Program-made: the position numbers and the translations under genes
Shown here: positions 18,983 to 27,594 of the stretch, in pieces
Numbering within the stretch: position 1 is the stretch's first letter
Layout: each line of letters begins with the position of its first letter
Assembly (NCBI RefSeq): GCF_947252345.1
Contig: NZ_CAMXVC010000001.1
Location: 67,597 to 131,596 of the forward strand
Source: an uncultured Finegoldia sp.
Lineage (GTDB): Bacteria; Bacillota; Clostridia; Tissierellales; Peptoniphilaceae
Direction of reading: 5' to 3'
DNA: 64,000 nt
The notes under the pieces: generated by a model
What the model was told of the DNA's origin: nothing
What the model saw: the letters and a program-made list of their open reading frames with translations, nothing else
Database searches by the model: none

Positions 18983-19636
18983 TTAGTCAATTATTTTGAG
19001 TAAATAATCCCTGTTTAAGACGTGAATTTCCATCGCTTCAATGTAAATTGCCTTGTCATCGGCAAACTTCTTCAATTCCTGGTTCAAGCTCGGCCTGTTT
19101 ACACGAAGGATATCTGCTAGCATAGTCTGAGATGTCGGAAGCTTCAAATAATCCACCTCGTCTAAGTGAAGAATCCAATACGCAAGTCTCTGCGACACCT
19201 TCGAATACTGTGTCGCTCTTATGACGAGTTTGTTGAAACAAGTGTATTCCGCTACAAATTTCAAGATGTTTTTCGTGAGTACAATGTCCGTGTCCATAAT
19301 CTTCTCGAACTCTTTGAAAGGCAAGAAATACACCTTCGTCTTCTTGGTTGCGTAAACATCGTAGGGAAACTCACGAGTATGCCCAAAATACAAATAAAAG
19401 GGAAAAGCGTCCCCCGTAAGATAATATGAGGACACTATTTCCTTTCCGTTTATTGTGTATTCGCAGGCTTTCAAACAACCTTTTTCGATAAACATTGCAT
19501 AATTTAACTCTTCCTCTTTGCTAAGAACCATTTCGCCTGATTCATAGTTTTTAGAAAAAAAATCTAATTTAAGTAATTCATTCTTTGTTCTCTCAGATAT
19601 ATTATCAAATAGTTTAAAATCTAATATTCTAGCCAT
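18983..19636 (-). CDS. Crp/Fnr-family transcription regulator
   Basis: 217 residues. N-terminal cyclic-nucleotide-like beta-barrel (ESGEMVLSKEEELNYAMFIEKGCL, with GDAFPFYLYF), a dimer helix, and a C-terminal winged helix (SQTMLADILRVNRPSLNQEL). No cysteine cluster for an iron-sulfur centre. ATG 19636 has AGGAAG upstream. It is only 26 bases after the YkvI gene, hence likely last in the grd operon. The paired palindromes upstream of grdX (23794-23837) fit a Crp-type operator, so this protein is the natural candidate regulator of the operon. Confidence 0.85.
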   Translation of the reverse strand: MARILDFKLFDNISERTKNELLKLDFFSKNYESGEMVLSKEEELNYAMFIEKGCLKACEYTINGKEIVSSYYLTGDAFPFYLYFGHTREFPYDVYATKKTKVYFLPFKEFEKIMDTDIVLTKNILKFVAEYTCFNKLVIRATQYSKVSQRLAYWILHLDEVDYLKLPTSQTMLADILRVNRPSLNQELKKFADDKAIYIEAMEIHVLNRDYLLKIID

Positions 19637-19662
19637 TTCCACACTTCCTAGGTAATATGTTT

Positions 19663-20745
19663 TTATTTTTTCATTATAGCTCTTATCACCATAATAAACA
19701 ATAAAATTATGCCCAAATAACCATTTAGTACATATACATATTTTACCAAAATATCGAACTTAAGTAAAAGGCCAATTACCATTCCCAAAACTCCGATAAT
19801 AAGTGTTGCCATTCTGAATTTCTTAGTATTTTCTTCAAAGAATCTTGCAATTACAGTCCATAGTAGTGGTACTGCTGTAGTGTAAATTCCCAAAATTATA
19901 AAAATCGAGAAAATGTTTGCAAACAACGGATTAATATCACTTGCTAGTATTAATGAAGGTATTTGTGAACTATGAACTTCATTTATAGATAATAATATAG
20001 CAAATGCCATTATAATAGTTGCTAGCGAAAAACCTGCTGCGCCTAGAATTTGTCCGTACTTAGTTTCTTTTAAATTCGATGAATTTTTCCCAACTGTTGC
20101 ACAAAATGCAGCTAACCACAACATACAAAAACCTACATATGACAATGCTGAAGCCACAAATCCAAAATTTGATGCTTGATTAATCTGTTTTTTCTCCACA
20201 AAAATTTTCAACGCTTCTAGTGAAGAACCTAAGCTTGAAATATTTTTAGCTATTGAAATTAATCCTACTAATATAGCCAATATAACTATCACAGGTCCTA
20301 TTTTCCCAATAACATCTACAATTCTGTTTAGCCCACACATAACCGTTATTATTGCCAATGCACCTAGTACAATTCCACCTACAAATGGTGGAGCGTTGTA
20401 ATGTTGAACTGCTGTTGCCTGAGCTCCAGATATCATTACTGTAAATGATAAGAATATGAAAAATATTGAGAAATAATCGTAGAATGTTCCCAAACCTTTT
20501 CCACAAATATGTTTGTATATGTCGTTAGGATTGTCGAATTTTTCTTCAAAGCCGTATTTTACAAATTGTACTCCTACAAAAGCTAAAGCTAAAAAGCAAA
20601 TACACACTCCAATTAATCCAACAAGCCCATAGGATGAGAAGAATTGCATTAACTCTTGACCTGTTGCGAATCCAGAACCTATTAGCAAAGCTATGAAGGC
20701 TCCTGCATAATTGACTACTTTTGAGATTTTTATTTTTTCATTCAT
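19663..20745 (-). CDS. YkvI-like membrane transporter (APC superfamily type)
   Basis: 360 residues, about ten membrane helices. Motifs of the YkvI group: N-terminal AGAFIALLIGSGFATGQELMQFF and the conserved SGAQATAVQHY region. The group is placed with amino-acid/cation symporters, substrate unknown. Placement directly after grdB suggests it imports the substrate of this reductase (glycine, sarcosine or betaine); that is inference. A 16-bp hairpin sits in the 48-base gap to grdB. Confidence 0.78.
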   Translation of the reverse strand: MNEKIKISKVVNYAGAFIALLIGSGFATGQELMQFFSSYGLVGLIGVCICFLALAFVGVQFVKYGFEEKFDNPNDIYKHICGKGLGTFYDYFSIFFIFLSFTVMISGAQATAVQHYNAPPFVGGIVLGALAIITVMCGLNRIVDVIGKIGPVIVILAILVGLISIAKNISSLGSSLEALKIFVEKKQINQASNFGFVASALSYVGFCMLWLAAFCATVGKNSSNLKETKYGQILGAAGFSLATIIMAFAILLSINEVHSSQIPSLILASDINPLFANIFSIFIILGIYTTAVPLLWTVIARFFEENTKKFRMATLIIGVLGMVIGLLLKFDILVKYVYVLNGYLGIILLFIMVIRAIMKK

Positions 20746-20764
20746 AGCAATTCCTTTCTTTTTA

Positions 20765-20802
20765 AAATCTTAATAAAAGCTAAAAAGCTTTTATTAAGAT
20801 TT
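20765..20802 (-). repeat. 16-bp hairpin between grdB and ykvI
   Basis: Perfect AT-rich inverted repeat (20765-20780 with 20787-20802), 6-nt loop. It includes the grdB stop codon. It lacks a strong T-tract after the stem, so it may be a weak terminator or an mRNA-stabilising element that lowers expression of the genes after grdB. Confidence 0.7.
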
Positions 20803-22083
20803 AAATATTGTAGGTTTGTCGACCTTAGTTTCTAAAGCTTTAATTGCACGTTCTACTAATTCTTCTCTCAATCCATCTTCACGAGATTGTAATTCAGGAT
20901 TACCAACTGGATATGGAATTGCGACTGTAGGTATAATTCTGTTTGCTCCTACTGATTGTGAAATTGTAGTTATAGTAGCCATATGAACTATAGGGATACC
21001 ATATCTTTCGATTTCTTTTACCATCGTTGCACCGCAACGTGTACAAGTACCTCAGGTACTAGTCATTATAACGCCGTCAACGTGGGCATCCTTCAATTCT
21101 TTTCCGATTTCCTTACCAAATCTCTTGGCGTTTGCTACAGATGTTCCAGTTCCTGTTGTAGTGTAGAAATATTTGAACACATTTCCGATAACGCCTTCTT
21201 TTTTAAGTCTTGTAAGTTGGTCTAATGGAGCAACTCTGTCTGCCTTTGCGTTACAGTATACAGGGTCAAATCCTCCGTGGATTGTGACAAATTTGCCCTT
21301 CAATTCGTCCAAATCACTGACATCGTATTTCGCCCATTTTTGTGCTGATGCCGATTGAACTTTGTCAGGGTTTCCTTCAGGAACAACACCACCAGTTGTG
21401 ATAAGTGCGATTGTAGCTTTGCTCATATCAGCGATTGGTGCTGCTGGTTCAACTTCGTCAAATTCTGGCATTGGAAGTTCTGTTTCAAATTCTTCGTTGT
21501 TGAATCTCTTGAGAAGCATTTCAACTGCACGTCTAGCTCCGATTTTGTCAGAAAATTCTGTCAAACGTCTTCCTTGTGCAAGATATCCGTCTTCTTTTGG
21601 AGAAAGCTTTTTGCCTTCGATTATTTTATTAGTCAATGCTGCCATTTCTTTGATGGCTTGTTTCATTTTTGCTGCTGAATCAGCTGTCAAGATGATGTAG
21701 CTGTTAAGTCTACACATATCAACTGCTGGGTTTTCGTTGTACATTCCTGTTACCATTGGAACGTCTTTGTCTTTTAATAGATTGATAACTCCCGAACAAG
21801 CCATACCGTATCTACCAGCGTTGAATGCAGGTCCTGCTACGACTATGTCTGGTTTTACTTTTTCAAATACATCTAGTATGAATTTGTCTGATACTTCTTT
21901 GTGTTCGTTGTAGTAGTTGTCACCACAGACGATTGTTCCTACAACTTGTCCGTCTACCAAAGCCTTGTCGAAGGCTTGTGCACAACCTACAGGTTTTTCT
22001 TCAAAATGAGGTTCATAATCAGCTTTGTCTTCTCCACCTATTTGTCCAAAAAACTGATTTACATAGTATAATATTCTCTTCAT
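20794..22083 (-). CDS. grdB: Glycine/sarcosine/betaine reductase component B, selenoprotein subunit
   Basis: 429 residues when the in-frame UGA at 21052-21054 is read as selenocysteine (residue 344). Reading on gives U-GTCTRCGATMVKEIER, the strongly conserved active-site UxxCxxC of GrdB-type proteins; the frame before and after the UGA is the same, and a SECIS-like hairpin follows. Component B captures the amine substrate as a Schiff base on its pyruvoyl subunit and passes the carboxymethyl group to the selenium of component A. Lies nine bases after grdE. Whether the substrate is glycine, sarcosine (GrdF) or betaine (GrdH) cannot be told here. Standard gene callers would split or truncate it. 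Confidence 0.92.
21025..21054 (-). promoter_or_regulatory. UGA selenocysteine codon and SECIS element of grdB
   Basis: UGA at 21052-21054. A perfect 6-bp stem CGUUGC/GCAACG with loop GGU starts 12 bases after it, so the loop lies 18 bases downstream with G in front. This fits the bacterial SECIS rule (apical loop about 16-37 nt after UGA, G at its start). An outer UACC/GGUA pairing spans the codon. Confidence 0.82.
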
Positions 22084-22092
22084 AATAACCTC

Positions 22093-23379
22093 CTAGTAAA
22101 GCTTAACTGTAAGATTGTGGAATCCTATTTCAGATGTAGAACCAGTAACTGCGTTGAGTTCGCATACTATTGTTCCTTTTTCTTCATCCAAACATCCATC
22201 CCATCCACCAGCTAAGTTCTTGATAGCTTCAACACTACCGATAATCTTGTCTGGTTTATCCAAGTGAACAAGGTGTGATACGTTTCCAGTAGATACAACT
22301 GCACATGCTTCTTTCTTAGCATCTGCCAATGGTTGAGAATCTCCTGCCCAACCAGCACATTCGTCAGTGATTAGAACTGATTTGATACCAGCTTTTTCCA
22401 ATCCCGATGAAATCATAACCAAGTCTGAGTCTGGATTTCCGTATCCTTCTTCTGATATAACAACTCCGTCTGCCGCTAACATCTTGCAAAGTTTTACAGT
22501 GTAATCGCAAGTTCTGAATTTACCATCCAAAGTAGTAAGCTCTGGAACCATAATTTCTCCGACAAAGTTGATAGTCTTGCCGTGTTCCTTGTATAATTCT
22601 TTTATAACTGAATTGTTTTGGTGTTGGTAAGTTGTAATCTTATCGCAAGCAGCTACGCAGTTACCACTTACAACAGCTCCGTCTAATTCTTCGTTAGGAT
22701 GAAGAACTGTAGGAAGAATCTTCTTAACATCTACTCCGTAAATGTAAACATCGTGAAGTAGACCTTGCGCTATCATCATTTGTGCATAGACAACTCTTGG
22801 CAAATCTTTAAGTCTTTCTGATTCTGTCTTTATGTCTTTTATTTCGAATACTTCGCTGTTGTCAGCTTTTACATTTTCCAAAGCGTATCCCAAATACTCA
22901 GCCGATTTCAAACCAACAAGTCTTGCGCAAGTTTCGTGTTCGTGTGGTTCGATGCCTTTTTCAACTTTTATATCGACAACAACGTTTAATGTCTTAGAAA
23001 ATGGAGTATAATCAGCTCCTTCTCCCCACATATCGATGATACCTTCTTGGAAACCAACTACATCACCGACAGTTACTACAGCGACATTTTTCATAATCTT
23101 AGTGATACCTTCACCAAGTTGTTCGATTTCTCCTGTAACGCCTGGTGTTTTGTTAGTTCTGCCAACTCTAAATCTAGGCTCGATACAATCTTTAACTGGA
23201 ATGATTCTTGTCTTTTCGCCCGGTTTTGCAATGTCTATATCGATTTCCGTTACAAAATCAACGTCTTTCAAAAAATCAATCATCTCATCTTTGTTGATAA
23301 AAAGTGTTTTGTTTTCAACTTTAGTCACATCTGAAAACTTAACATCTTCTATCAAACAATTTTGATATTCTAATTTCAT
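22093..23379 (-). CDS. grdE: Glycine/sarcosine/betaine reductase component B proprotein (alpha/beta)
   Basis: 428 residues. Proprotein that self-cleaves to give two chains, the new N-terminal cysteine becoming the pyruvoyl group that binds the substrate amine. The cleavage site is visible as Asn240-Cys241 in VVSGNCVAACDK. Length and sequence are normal for GrdE/GrdG/GrdI. Forms an operon with grdX (15 bases upstream) and grdB (nine bases downstream). Components A (GrdA) and C (GrdC/D) are not in the window and must be elsewhere. Confidence 0.92.
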   Translation of the reverse strand: MKLEYQNCLIEDVKFSDVTKVENKTLFINKDEMIDFLKDVDFVTEIDIDIAKPGEKTRIIPVKDCIEPRFRVGRTNKTPGVTGEIEQLGEGITKIMKNVAVVTVGDVVGFQEGIIDMWGEGADYTPFSKTLNVVVDIKVEKGIEPHEHETCARLVGLKSAEYLGYALENVKADNSEVFEIKDIKTESERLKDLPRVVYAQMMIAQGLLHDVYIYGVDVKKILPTVLHPNEELDGAVVSGNCVAACDKITTYQHQNNSVIKELYKEHGKTINFVGEIMVPELTTLDGKFRTCDYTVKLCKMLAADGVVISEEGYGNPDSDLVMISSGLEKAGIKSVLITDECAGWAGDSQPLADAKKEACAVVSTGNVSHLVHLDKPDKIIGSVEAIKNLAGGWDGCLDEEKGTIVCELNAVTGSTSEIGFHNLTVKLY

Positions 23380-23393
23380 AACCTACTCCTTCT

Positions 23394-23744
23394 CTAATTC
23401 TCTATACCTTCTTTAAGTAAGACCGCATCCAACACGCAATAATCGTCATTATTTCGGTAGTCTGGTTTTCTTTCTCCCATTGTGTTTTGATAAGTTGTGA
23501 TGGAGTTTTCGATAATCTCGATGGATTTTTCCGAAAATCCCTTCTTCAACACAACGCTTCTAACCGGAGAATAAAACATCCTGATGGATGCAGCTAGAGG
23601 ATGCGTCACCAAAGAATATCCCAAATGTGTGAGATCTCTTACTTTATATAACACATCCAAATATTCCCCTTTGACTTCAATACTGTTTTGATATTTGTTA
23701 ATTACACTACTATTATTACTAACAATCAAAATATCTTTTTCCAT
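23394..23744 (-). CDS. grdX: GrdX family protein
   Basis: 116 residues, starting MEKDILIVSNNSSVINKY. Typically the first gene of glycine-reductase operons; role unknown. The ATG at 23744 is chosen because AAGGAGG lies just upstream, although the frame stays open for 45 more codons through the promoter area. It retains conserved THLGYSLVTHPLA and the NSITTYQNTMGERKPDYRN segment. Confidence 0.85.
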   Translation of the reverse strand: MEKDILIVSNNSSVINKYQNSIEVKGEYLDVLYKVRDLTHLGYSLVTHPLAASIRMFYSPVRSVVLKKGFSEKSIEIIENSITTYQNTMGERKPDYRNNDDYCVLDAVLLKEGIEN

Positions 23745-23793
23745 AAGCACCCTCCTTATACTATTATTAAACCATATATCTTGATAAAAAAAA

Positions 23794-23837
23794 GTTAGCG
23801 CACTAACACATATTAAAGTTTTTGTTGGCGTACTAAC
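23794..23837 (-). promoter_or_regulatory. Tandem palindromes, probable operators of the grd operon
   Basis: Two 14-bp inverted repeats, GTTAG-N4-CTAAC (23794-23807) and GTTGG-N4-CTAAC (23824-23837), centres 30 bp apart, 50-93 bases upstream of grdX. Symmetry and length suit a Crp/Fnr-family dimer, and such a regulator is encoded at the end of the operon. Matching of site and protein is inferred. Confidence 0.6.
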
Positions 23838-24016
23838 AAATATGCAAAATTTACTAGTATTTTTATTTTCAATTTTCATTCGTATTATGTTTTTTTAAGA
23901 GGAAATGTTTCATTTTTTTTAAAATTTACGATTTTATTTGTAAATTTTTGTAAATATATTGCCAATTTTTTCGATTTATAGTATGATACATTGTATTCAA
24001 CAAAAAGGGGGAATTT

Positions 24017-24748
24017 ATGGATTTAAACAAAAGATTTGAGAACGAAAAGCTAAAAAAAATTCAAATATTTGACGCAGCACAGTTAAAATACATTGCATTT
24101 TTGTCGATGCTGATAGACCACGTGAACAACTCCATCGTCACGCATTTTCTGACAGGTAAGGGATGGCTACTTTATGTATCGAACTTTTTATCTATATTGG
24201 GAAGAATTGCATTTCCTATATTTATATTTTTCATTGTCGAGGGGTTTTTCAAGACGCACGATAGGTTGAAATATCTTCGCAACTTGCTTGTATTCGCAAT
24301 TATTTCGGAAGTGCCTTTCGATATGTTCACCTCGAAGGTGTTTTTCGACCCGTACTGGAACAATATGATGTTCACTTTGGCGTTGTGTTTGGTGACAATT
24401 TGGCTGATTGATTATCTGAAATCAAAAATCACCAACAAGATTTTCTGGTATTTCGTGTCGATTGTAATTGTAATCGCCTTCGGATTTTTGGCGATGCTTT
24501 TAAGTCTCGACTACGACTACAACGCGATTGTACTTGCGTATTTGTTCTATATTTTCTACGACAAGCCTGTAATCTCGGCTGGACTTGGATATTTGTCGAT
24601 TATCAAAGAAGTGTACTCGTGCTTGGGATTTTTTATGACGGTTTGCTACAACGGGAAAAAGGGCAGACAGCACAAATTGGTAAACTATCTATTCTATCCG
24701 GTTCACTTGTTTTTATTGGCGCTGGTTAGATATTATTTTAAATTTTAA
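24017..24748 (+). CDS. TraX family membrane protein
   Basis: 243 residues, six to eight membrane helices. Family marks: AAQLKYIAFLSMLIDHVNN near the start, GRIAFPIFIFFIVEGF, then CYNGKKGRQHK and NYLFYPVHLFLLAL at the end. TraX of F plasmids acetylates pilin; chromosomal copies in Firmicutes have no known role and are usually not linked to conjugation genes, as here. SD AAAGGGGGAATTT. Followed by a terminator. Confidence 0.85.
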   Translation: MDLNKRFENEKLKKIQIFDAAQLKYIAFLSMLIDHVNNSIVTHFLTGKGWLLYVSNFLSILGRIAFPIFIFFIVEGFFKTHDRLKYLRNLLVFAIISEVPFDMFTSKVFFDPYWNNMMFTLALCLVTIWLIDYLKSKITNKIFWYFVSIVIVIAFGFLAMLLSLDYDYNAIVLAYLFYIFYDKPVISAGLGYLSIIKEVYSCLGFFMTVCYNGKKGRQHKLVNYLFYPVHLFLLALVRYYFKF

Positions 24749-24761
24749 TTCATTGCAAATG

Positions 24762-24797
24762 GATGCTATCTATATTTTGTAGGTGGCATCTTTTTTT
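24762..24797 (+). terminator. Terminator of traX-like gene
   Basis: GATGC-N3-CTA / TAG-N3-GCATC stem, then seven T. Confidence 0.75.
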
Positions 24798-24873
24798 AAT
24801 CTATTGCAACAAAAAAAGTCAGGGTTTGCACCCCAACTCACTTTTTACAATGACTAGAACAATTTTCCTAAAT

Positions 24874-25074
24874 CTACTTTTTATTTTCATACACTACGGC
24901 GAAAAACAGAATAGATATAGCCACTGACACTATTGACAAAGGTAGCGCCTTGGCTGTTATGTACTCTGCGATGTAATCACTAAAGACGCATATTTTTAAT
25001 ACACATATAGCGATAAATGCGAAAATTATTCCCAAACACCATTTGCAAATATTAGAAGTATTTTTCATAATCAT
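24874..25074 (-). CDS. Small two-helix membrane protein
   Basis: 66 residues, two hydrophobic segments (about 11-30 and 44-61), basic C-terminus YENKK. The SD AAGGAGATGGT right before ATG 25074 supports a real gene. No family recognised. Confidence 0.6.
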   Translation of the reverse strand: MIMKNTSNICKWCLGIIFAFIAICVLKICVFSDYIAEYITAKALPLSIVSVAISILFFAVVYENKK

Positions 25075-25252
25075 ACCATCTCCTTTTGTTAACTTGATTA
25101 TACTATAATTTTTTGTCTATGAGTCATATATTTATATTTGTTGCTACTTTGTTTGTATTTCTGAGATTGGTCATAGAATATTTCACTGAACTTGTGTCAA
25201 CATCTTTTCTAATATGCAAAAAAGGTGTATAATTAGTATTTTGGAGGGTAAT

Positions 25253-26272
25253 ATGTTCGTTTCAAATACATACGAGGAAATTATAAAGCTTGAAAATTTA
25301 ATATTTGTAGATGTGAGAAGTGAGTACGAATACAATCTTGAAACCATCCCTCACGCAATCAATATGCCGATTCTCGACAACGATGAAAGAGTCGAAATCT
25401 CGACGATTTACGATATGGGAAACCACGAGAAGGCGAAGGAGCTCGCAATTCGATACGCTTCTGTCAAGTTGGAGGATTTTTATGTTAAAATCCGTGACCT
25501 GTCGGAAAATCACAACGTGTGTCTTTTTTGCCAACGAGGTTCGATGAGAAGTAGCGTAATTTTCAACATACTGAAATCTATGGGGCTTTCAATTTACAGG
25601 CTAAAAGGCGGCTACAAGGCGTATCGCAAATTCGTAATATCCGCTCTTGAACGAGAAATCAAATCGCACGAATACGTCAACATCAACGGATTCACGGGCG
25701 TCGGAAAGACGGAGATTCTGGATTTTCTCGAAAGAGAAGGACACAATGTGCTGAACTTGGAAAAACTCGCAAATCACCGTGGCTCAATCCTCGGCAACGC
25801 AGGACTTGGCAAACAGCCTTCGCAAAAAATGTTCGAGAGCCTTCTTTATGAAAAGTTCACTGAGTTTGACGGAAAGCTCGTGTTTGTCGAAAGCGAGAGC
25901 AGCAAGATTGGCACCATCAACGTCGTCAAAGACCTACGCCAAGCCTACAACAATTCCGCCCACCAAGTATTCGTGAATTGTTCGATTGACAAGAGAATCG
26001 AAAGAATCAAAAATGACTACCTGCAAAGCGAAAAATCAATCCCCGACATCAAAATCGGCATAGAATACTTGTCCAAATACATCGGCAAGGCCAACTCCGA
26101 TATTTTGTTGGATAAACTCGAAGAAAAAGACTACGATGACATTATAAGAACTCTTATAGTGCAATACTACGACAAAAACTACGCCGTCAAGAAAAAGGAC
26201 TTCGAGTTGAAGGTTGACAACGTGAACTCGAATGTTTGTGCCGACGAAATAATCAAATACTATGAACAATGA
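25253..26272 (+). CDS. selU: tRNA 2-selenouridine synthase (SelU/MnmH)
   Basis: 339 residues. N-terminal rhodanese domain (FVDVRSEYEY, catalytic Cys93 in FCQRGSMRSS) and C-terminal P-loop domain (GFTGVGKTE near residue 146). Replaces sulfur of 2-thiouridine at U34 with selenium via geranylation, using selenophosphate. The active loop has Ser where the family usually has the second Gly (CxRGGxRS). ATG 25253 follows TTGGAGGG; the longer frame from 25214 lacks a site. Shows that the cell makes selenophosphate, consistent with the selenocysteine genes here. Confidence 0.9.
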   Translation: MFVSNTYEEIIKLENLIFVDVRSEYEYNLETIPHAINMPILDNDERVEISTIYDMGNHEKAKELAIRYASVKLEDFYVKIRDLSENHNVCLFCQRGSMRSSVIFNILKSMGLSIYRLKGGYKAYRKFVISALEREIKSHEYVNINGFTGVGKTEILDFLEREGHNVLNLEKLANHRGSILGNAGLGKQPSQKMFESLLYEKFTEFDGKLVFVESESSKIGTINVVKDLRQAYNNSAHQVFVNCSIDKRIERIKNDYLQSEKSIPDIKIGIEYLSKYIGKANSDILLDKLEEKDYDDIIRTLIVQYYDKNYAVKKKDFELKVDNVNSNVCADEIIKYYEQ

Positions 26273-26280
26273 GAATCAAA

Positions 26281-26318
26281 AAATCTCCACACAATCAACT
26301 CGATTGCAGTGGAGATTT
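26281..26318. terminator. Bidirectional terminator
   Basis: AAATCTCCAC / GTGGAGATTT with an inner AATC/GATT pairing, between convergent selU and the CmpB-like gene. Confidence 0.8.
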
Positions 26319-27226
26319 TATCTTTTGTATGTTATGTTGTTTCTCTTGGCGATTTTCTCGATATTTTTGTGGTGTCTGTTGATTCGTCTTATTCTTCTGT
26401 TGTAGACAGAATCAATTTTGTTGTCGATTTTTTGCAATCTGTCGAGGTCATCAATCCTATCTTCGACAAATTTTTTGAGTTTTTGCTTAATCTCAGTCTC
26501 GCGATTTATCCTGTCATCGAGGATTTTTTTGCTGTTCGATATGAAGGATTGTCGGATATTTTTGTTGTCGATTTTTTCTCTGATGGCGCTCTTGATTTCT
26601 GAAATACTGCGTTCCAATTCTGTGGAATTTTGCTGAGCTTTTTCCATGAGTTCTTTTTGAATTTCCTTCAAATACGAATCGACTTTCTCGTGGTATTGCA
26701 TCAAAATTCTAAATCCGTACGCTTGTCTTGTAGAAACCACCACATCAGCAGCAAAAACAGCCGTTAGAACGTAAATCACGAAAGCAAAGTTGCTGTGTTG
26801 AATTTGTTTTTGCAAGTTATAAATGAAAATGTTGGTGTGTCTGACCATAAGTATCGACATTACTCCGAAAAACATCGACGAACGCAGGCAAATCAAGCCC
26901 TTGAAGTTCATAAACCTCTTAGAGTAGTCCCAGTATCTTACTTTGAATATTTTTTCAATCGTAGCTCCACTGACGAGTTCGAGAAATGTCGCGATAACAA
27001 GACCTGAAGTGAAGATTACGATGAGTGAATCGCTAAATCTGGATATTGCTTTGTCGACAAAAAGCGTTATGAATACCGCTCCGAAGCCGTATATCGGCAG
27101 GATTGGCCCGTACACAAACCCTCTGTTTGTGAGCTTTTTCTCGTTCAAACTGACCCAGATTACTTCCCACACATATCCAAAAATCGCATAAAAGAAGAAC
27201 ATATACAAGTAATCTACTACTTCCAT
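26318..27226 (-). CDS. Membrane protein of the CmpB-like (putative ABC transporter type IV) group
   Basis: 302 residues. Four to five N-terminal helices with the family pattern FGYVWEV, NRGFVYGPILPIYGFGAV, LELVSG and YWDYSKRFMNFKGLICL. The last 130 residues are a long charged helix region (ELERSISEIKSAIREK and onward) likely to form a coiled coil on the cytoplasmic side. Despite the family name, no ATPase is linked. ATG 27226 follows AAGGGGAAA. Confidence 0.75.
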   Translation of the reverse strand: MEVVDYLYMFFFYAIFGYVWEVIWVSLNEKKLTNRGFVYGPILPIYGFGAVFITLFVDKAISRFSDSLIVIFTSGLVIATFLELVSGATIEKIFKVRYWDYSKRFMNFKGLICLRSSMFFGVMSILMVRHTNIFIYNLQKQIQHSNFAFVIYVLTAVFAADVVVSTRQAYGFRILMQYHEKVDSYLKEIQKELMEKAQQNSTELERSISEIKSAIREKIDNKNIRQSFISNSKKILDDRINRETEIKQKLKKFVEDRIDDLDRLQKIDNKIDSVYNRRIRRINRHHKNIEKIAKRNNITYKR

Positions 27227-27240
27227 TTTTCCCCTTAAAA

Positions 27241-27268
27241 ACAAAGATAGGCACACACCTATCTTTGT
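27241..27268 (-). terminator. Terminator
   Basis: ACAAAGATAGG / CCTATCTTTGT, 11-bp stem, T-run on the minus side. Ends transcripts coming from the pta side. Confidence 0.75.
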
Positions 27269-27594
27269 TGCTTTGATTTGTTTTTGTATAATAATGTATA
27301 TGCCAAATGTATAATTATTATAAACATCAGCGGCATATACACTTTTTTAAGTCCAAATTCCCTGAAGTGTTTTGCGATTGCCGTTGTGGACACAGTGCCA
27401 CCGGCTATCAATACAACTTCATTCAAAGATGTCACCTTTTCTGCCGAAAATCATGTCACCACTAACAAGATGCCTCGAAGCAACGAGCATTATTCTCGTG
27501 AAATTTTGTCCCCATAGCGTGATTTCAACCAGAAATCCCGAGAATAACAAGAATACTATAAAAGTTATTAGTGATAACAGACTATTTTTTCAAT
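27257..27594 (-). other. Gap holding two small overlapping membrane ORFs or a decayed gene
   Basis: 338 bases downstream of pta on its strand. Two coding-like frames: 27419-27580 (53 codons, one membrane helix, ends GRKGDIFE; only a CTG start and no ribosome site) and 27259-27426 (55 codons, TTG start, AAAGGTG just before it, two hydrophobic stretches, starts LNEVVLIAGGTVSTTAIAKH). The second start overlaps the stop of the first. They may be two coupled small membrane proteins or one gene split by a frameshift. I do not recognise a family. Confidence 0.4.

Noticed and set aside
27259..27580. Possible third selenocysteine UGA joining the two frames behind pta
   Set aside because: The two frames differ, so reading through the UGA would not join them; no suitable hairpin was seen.
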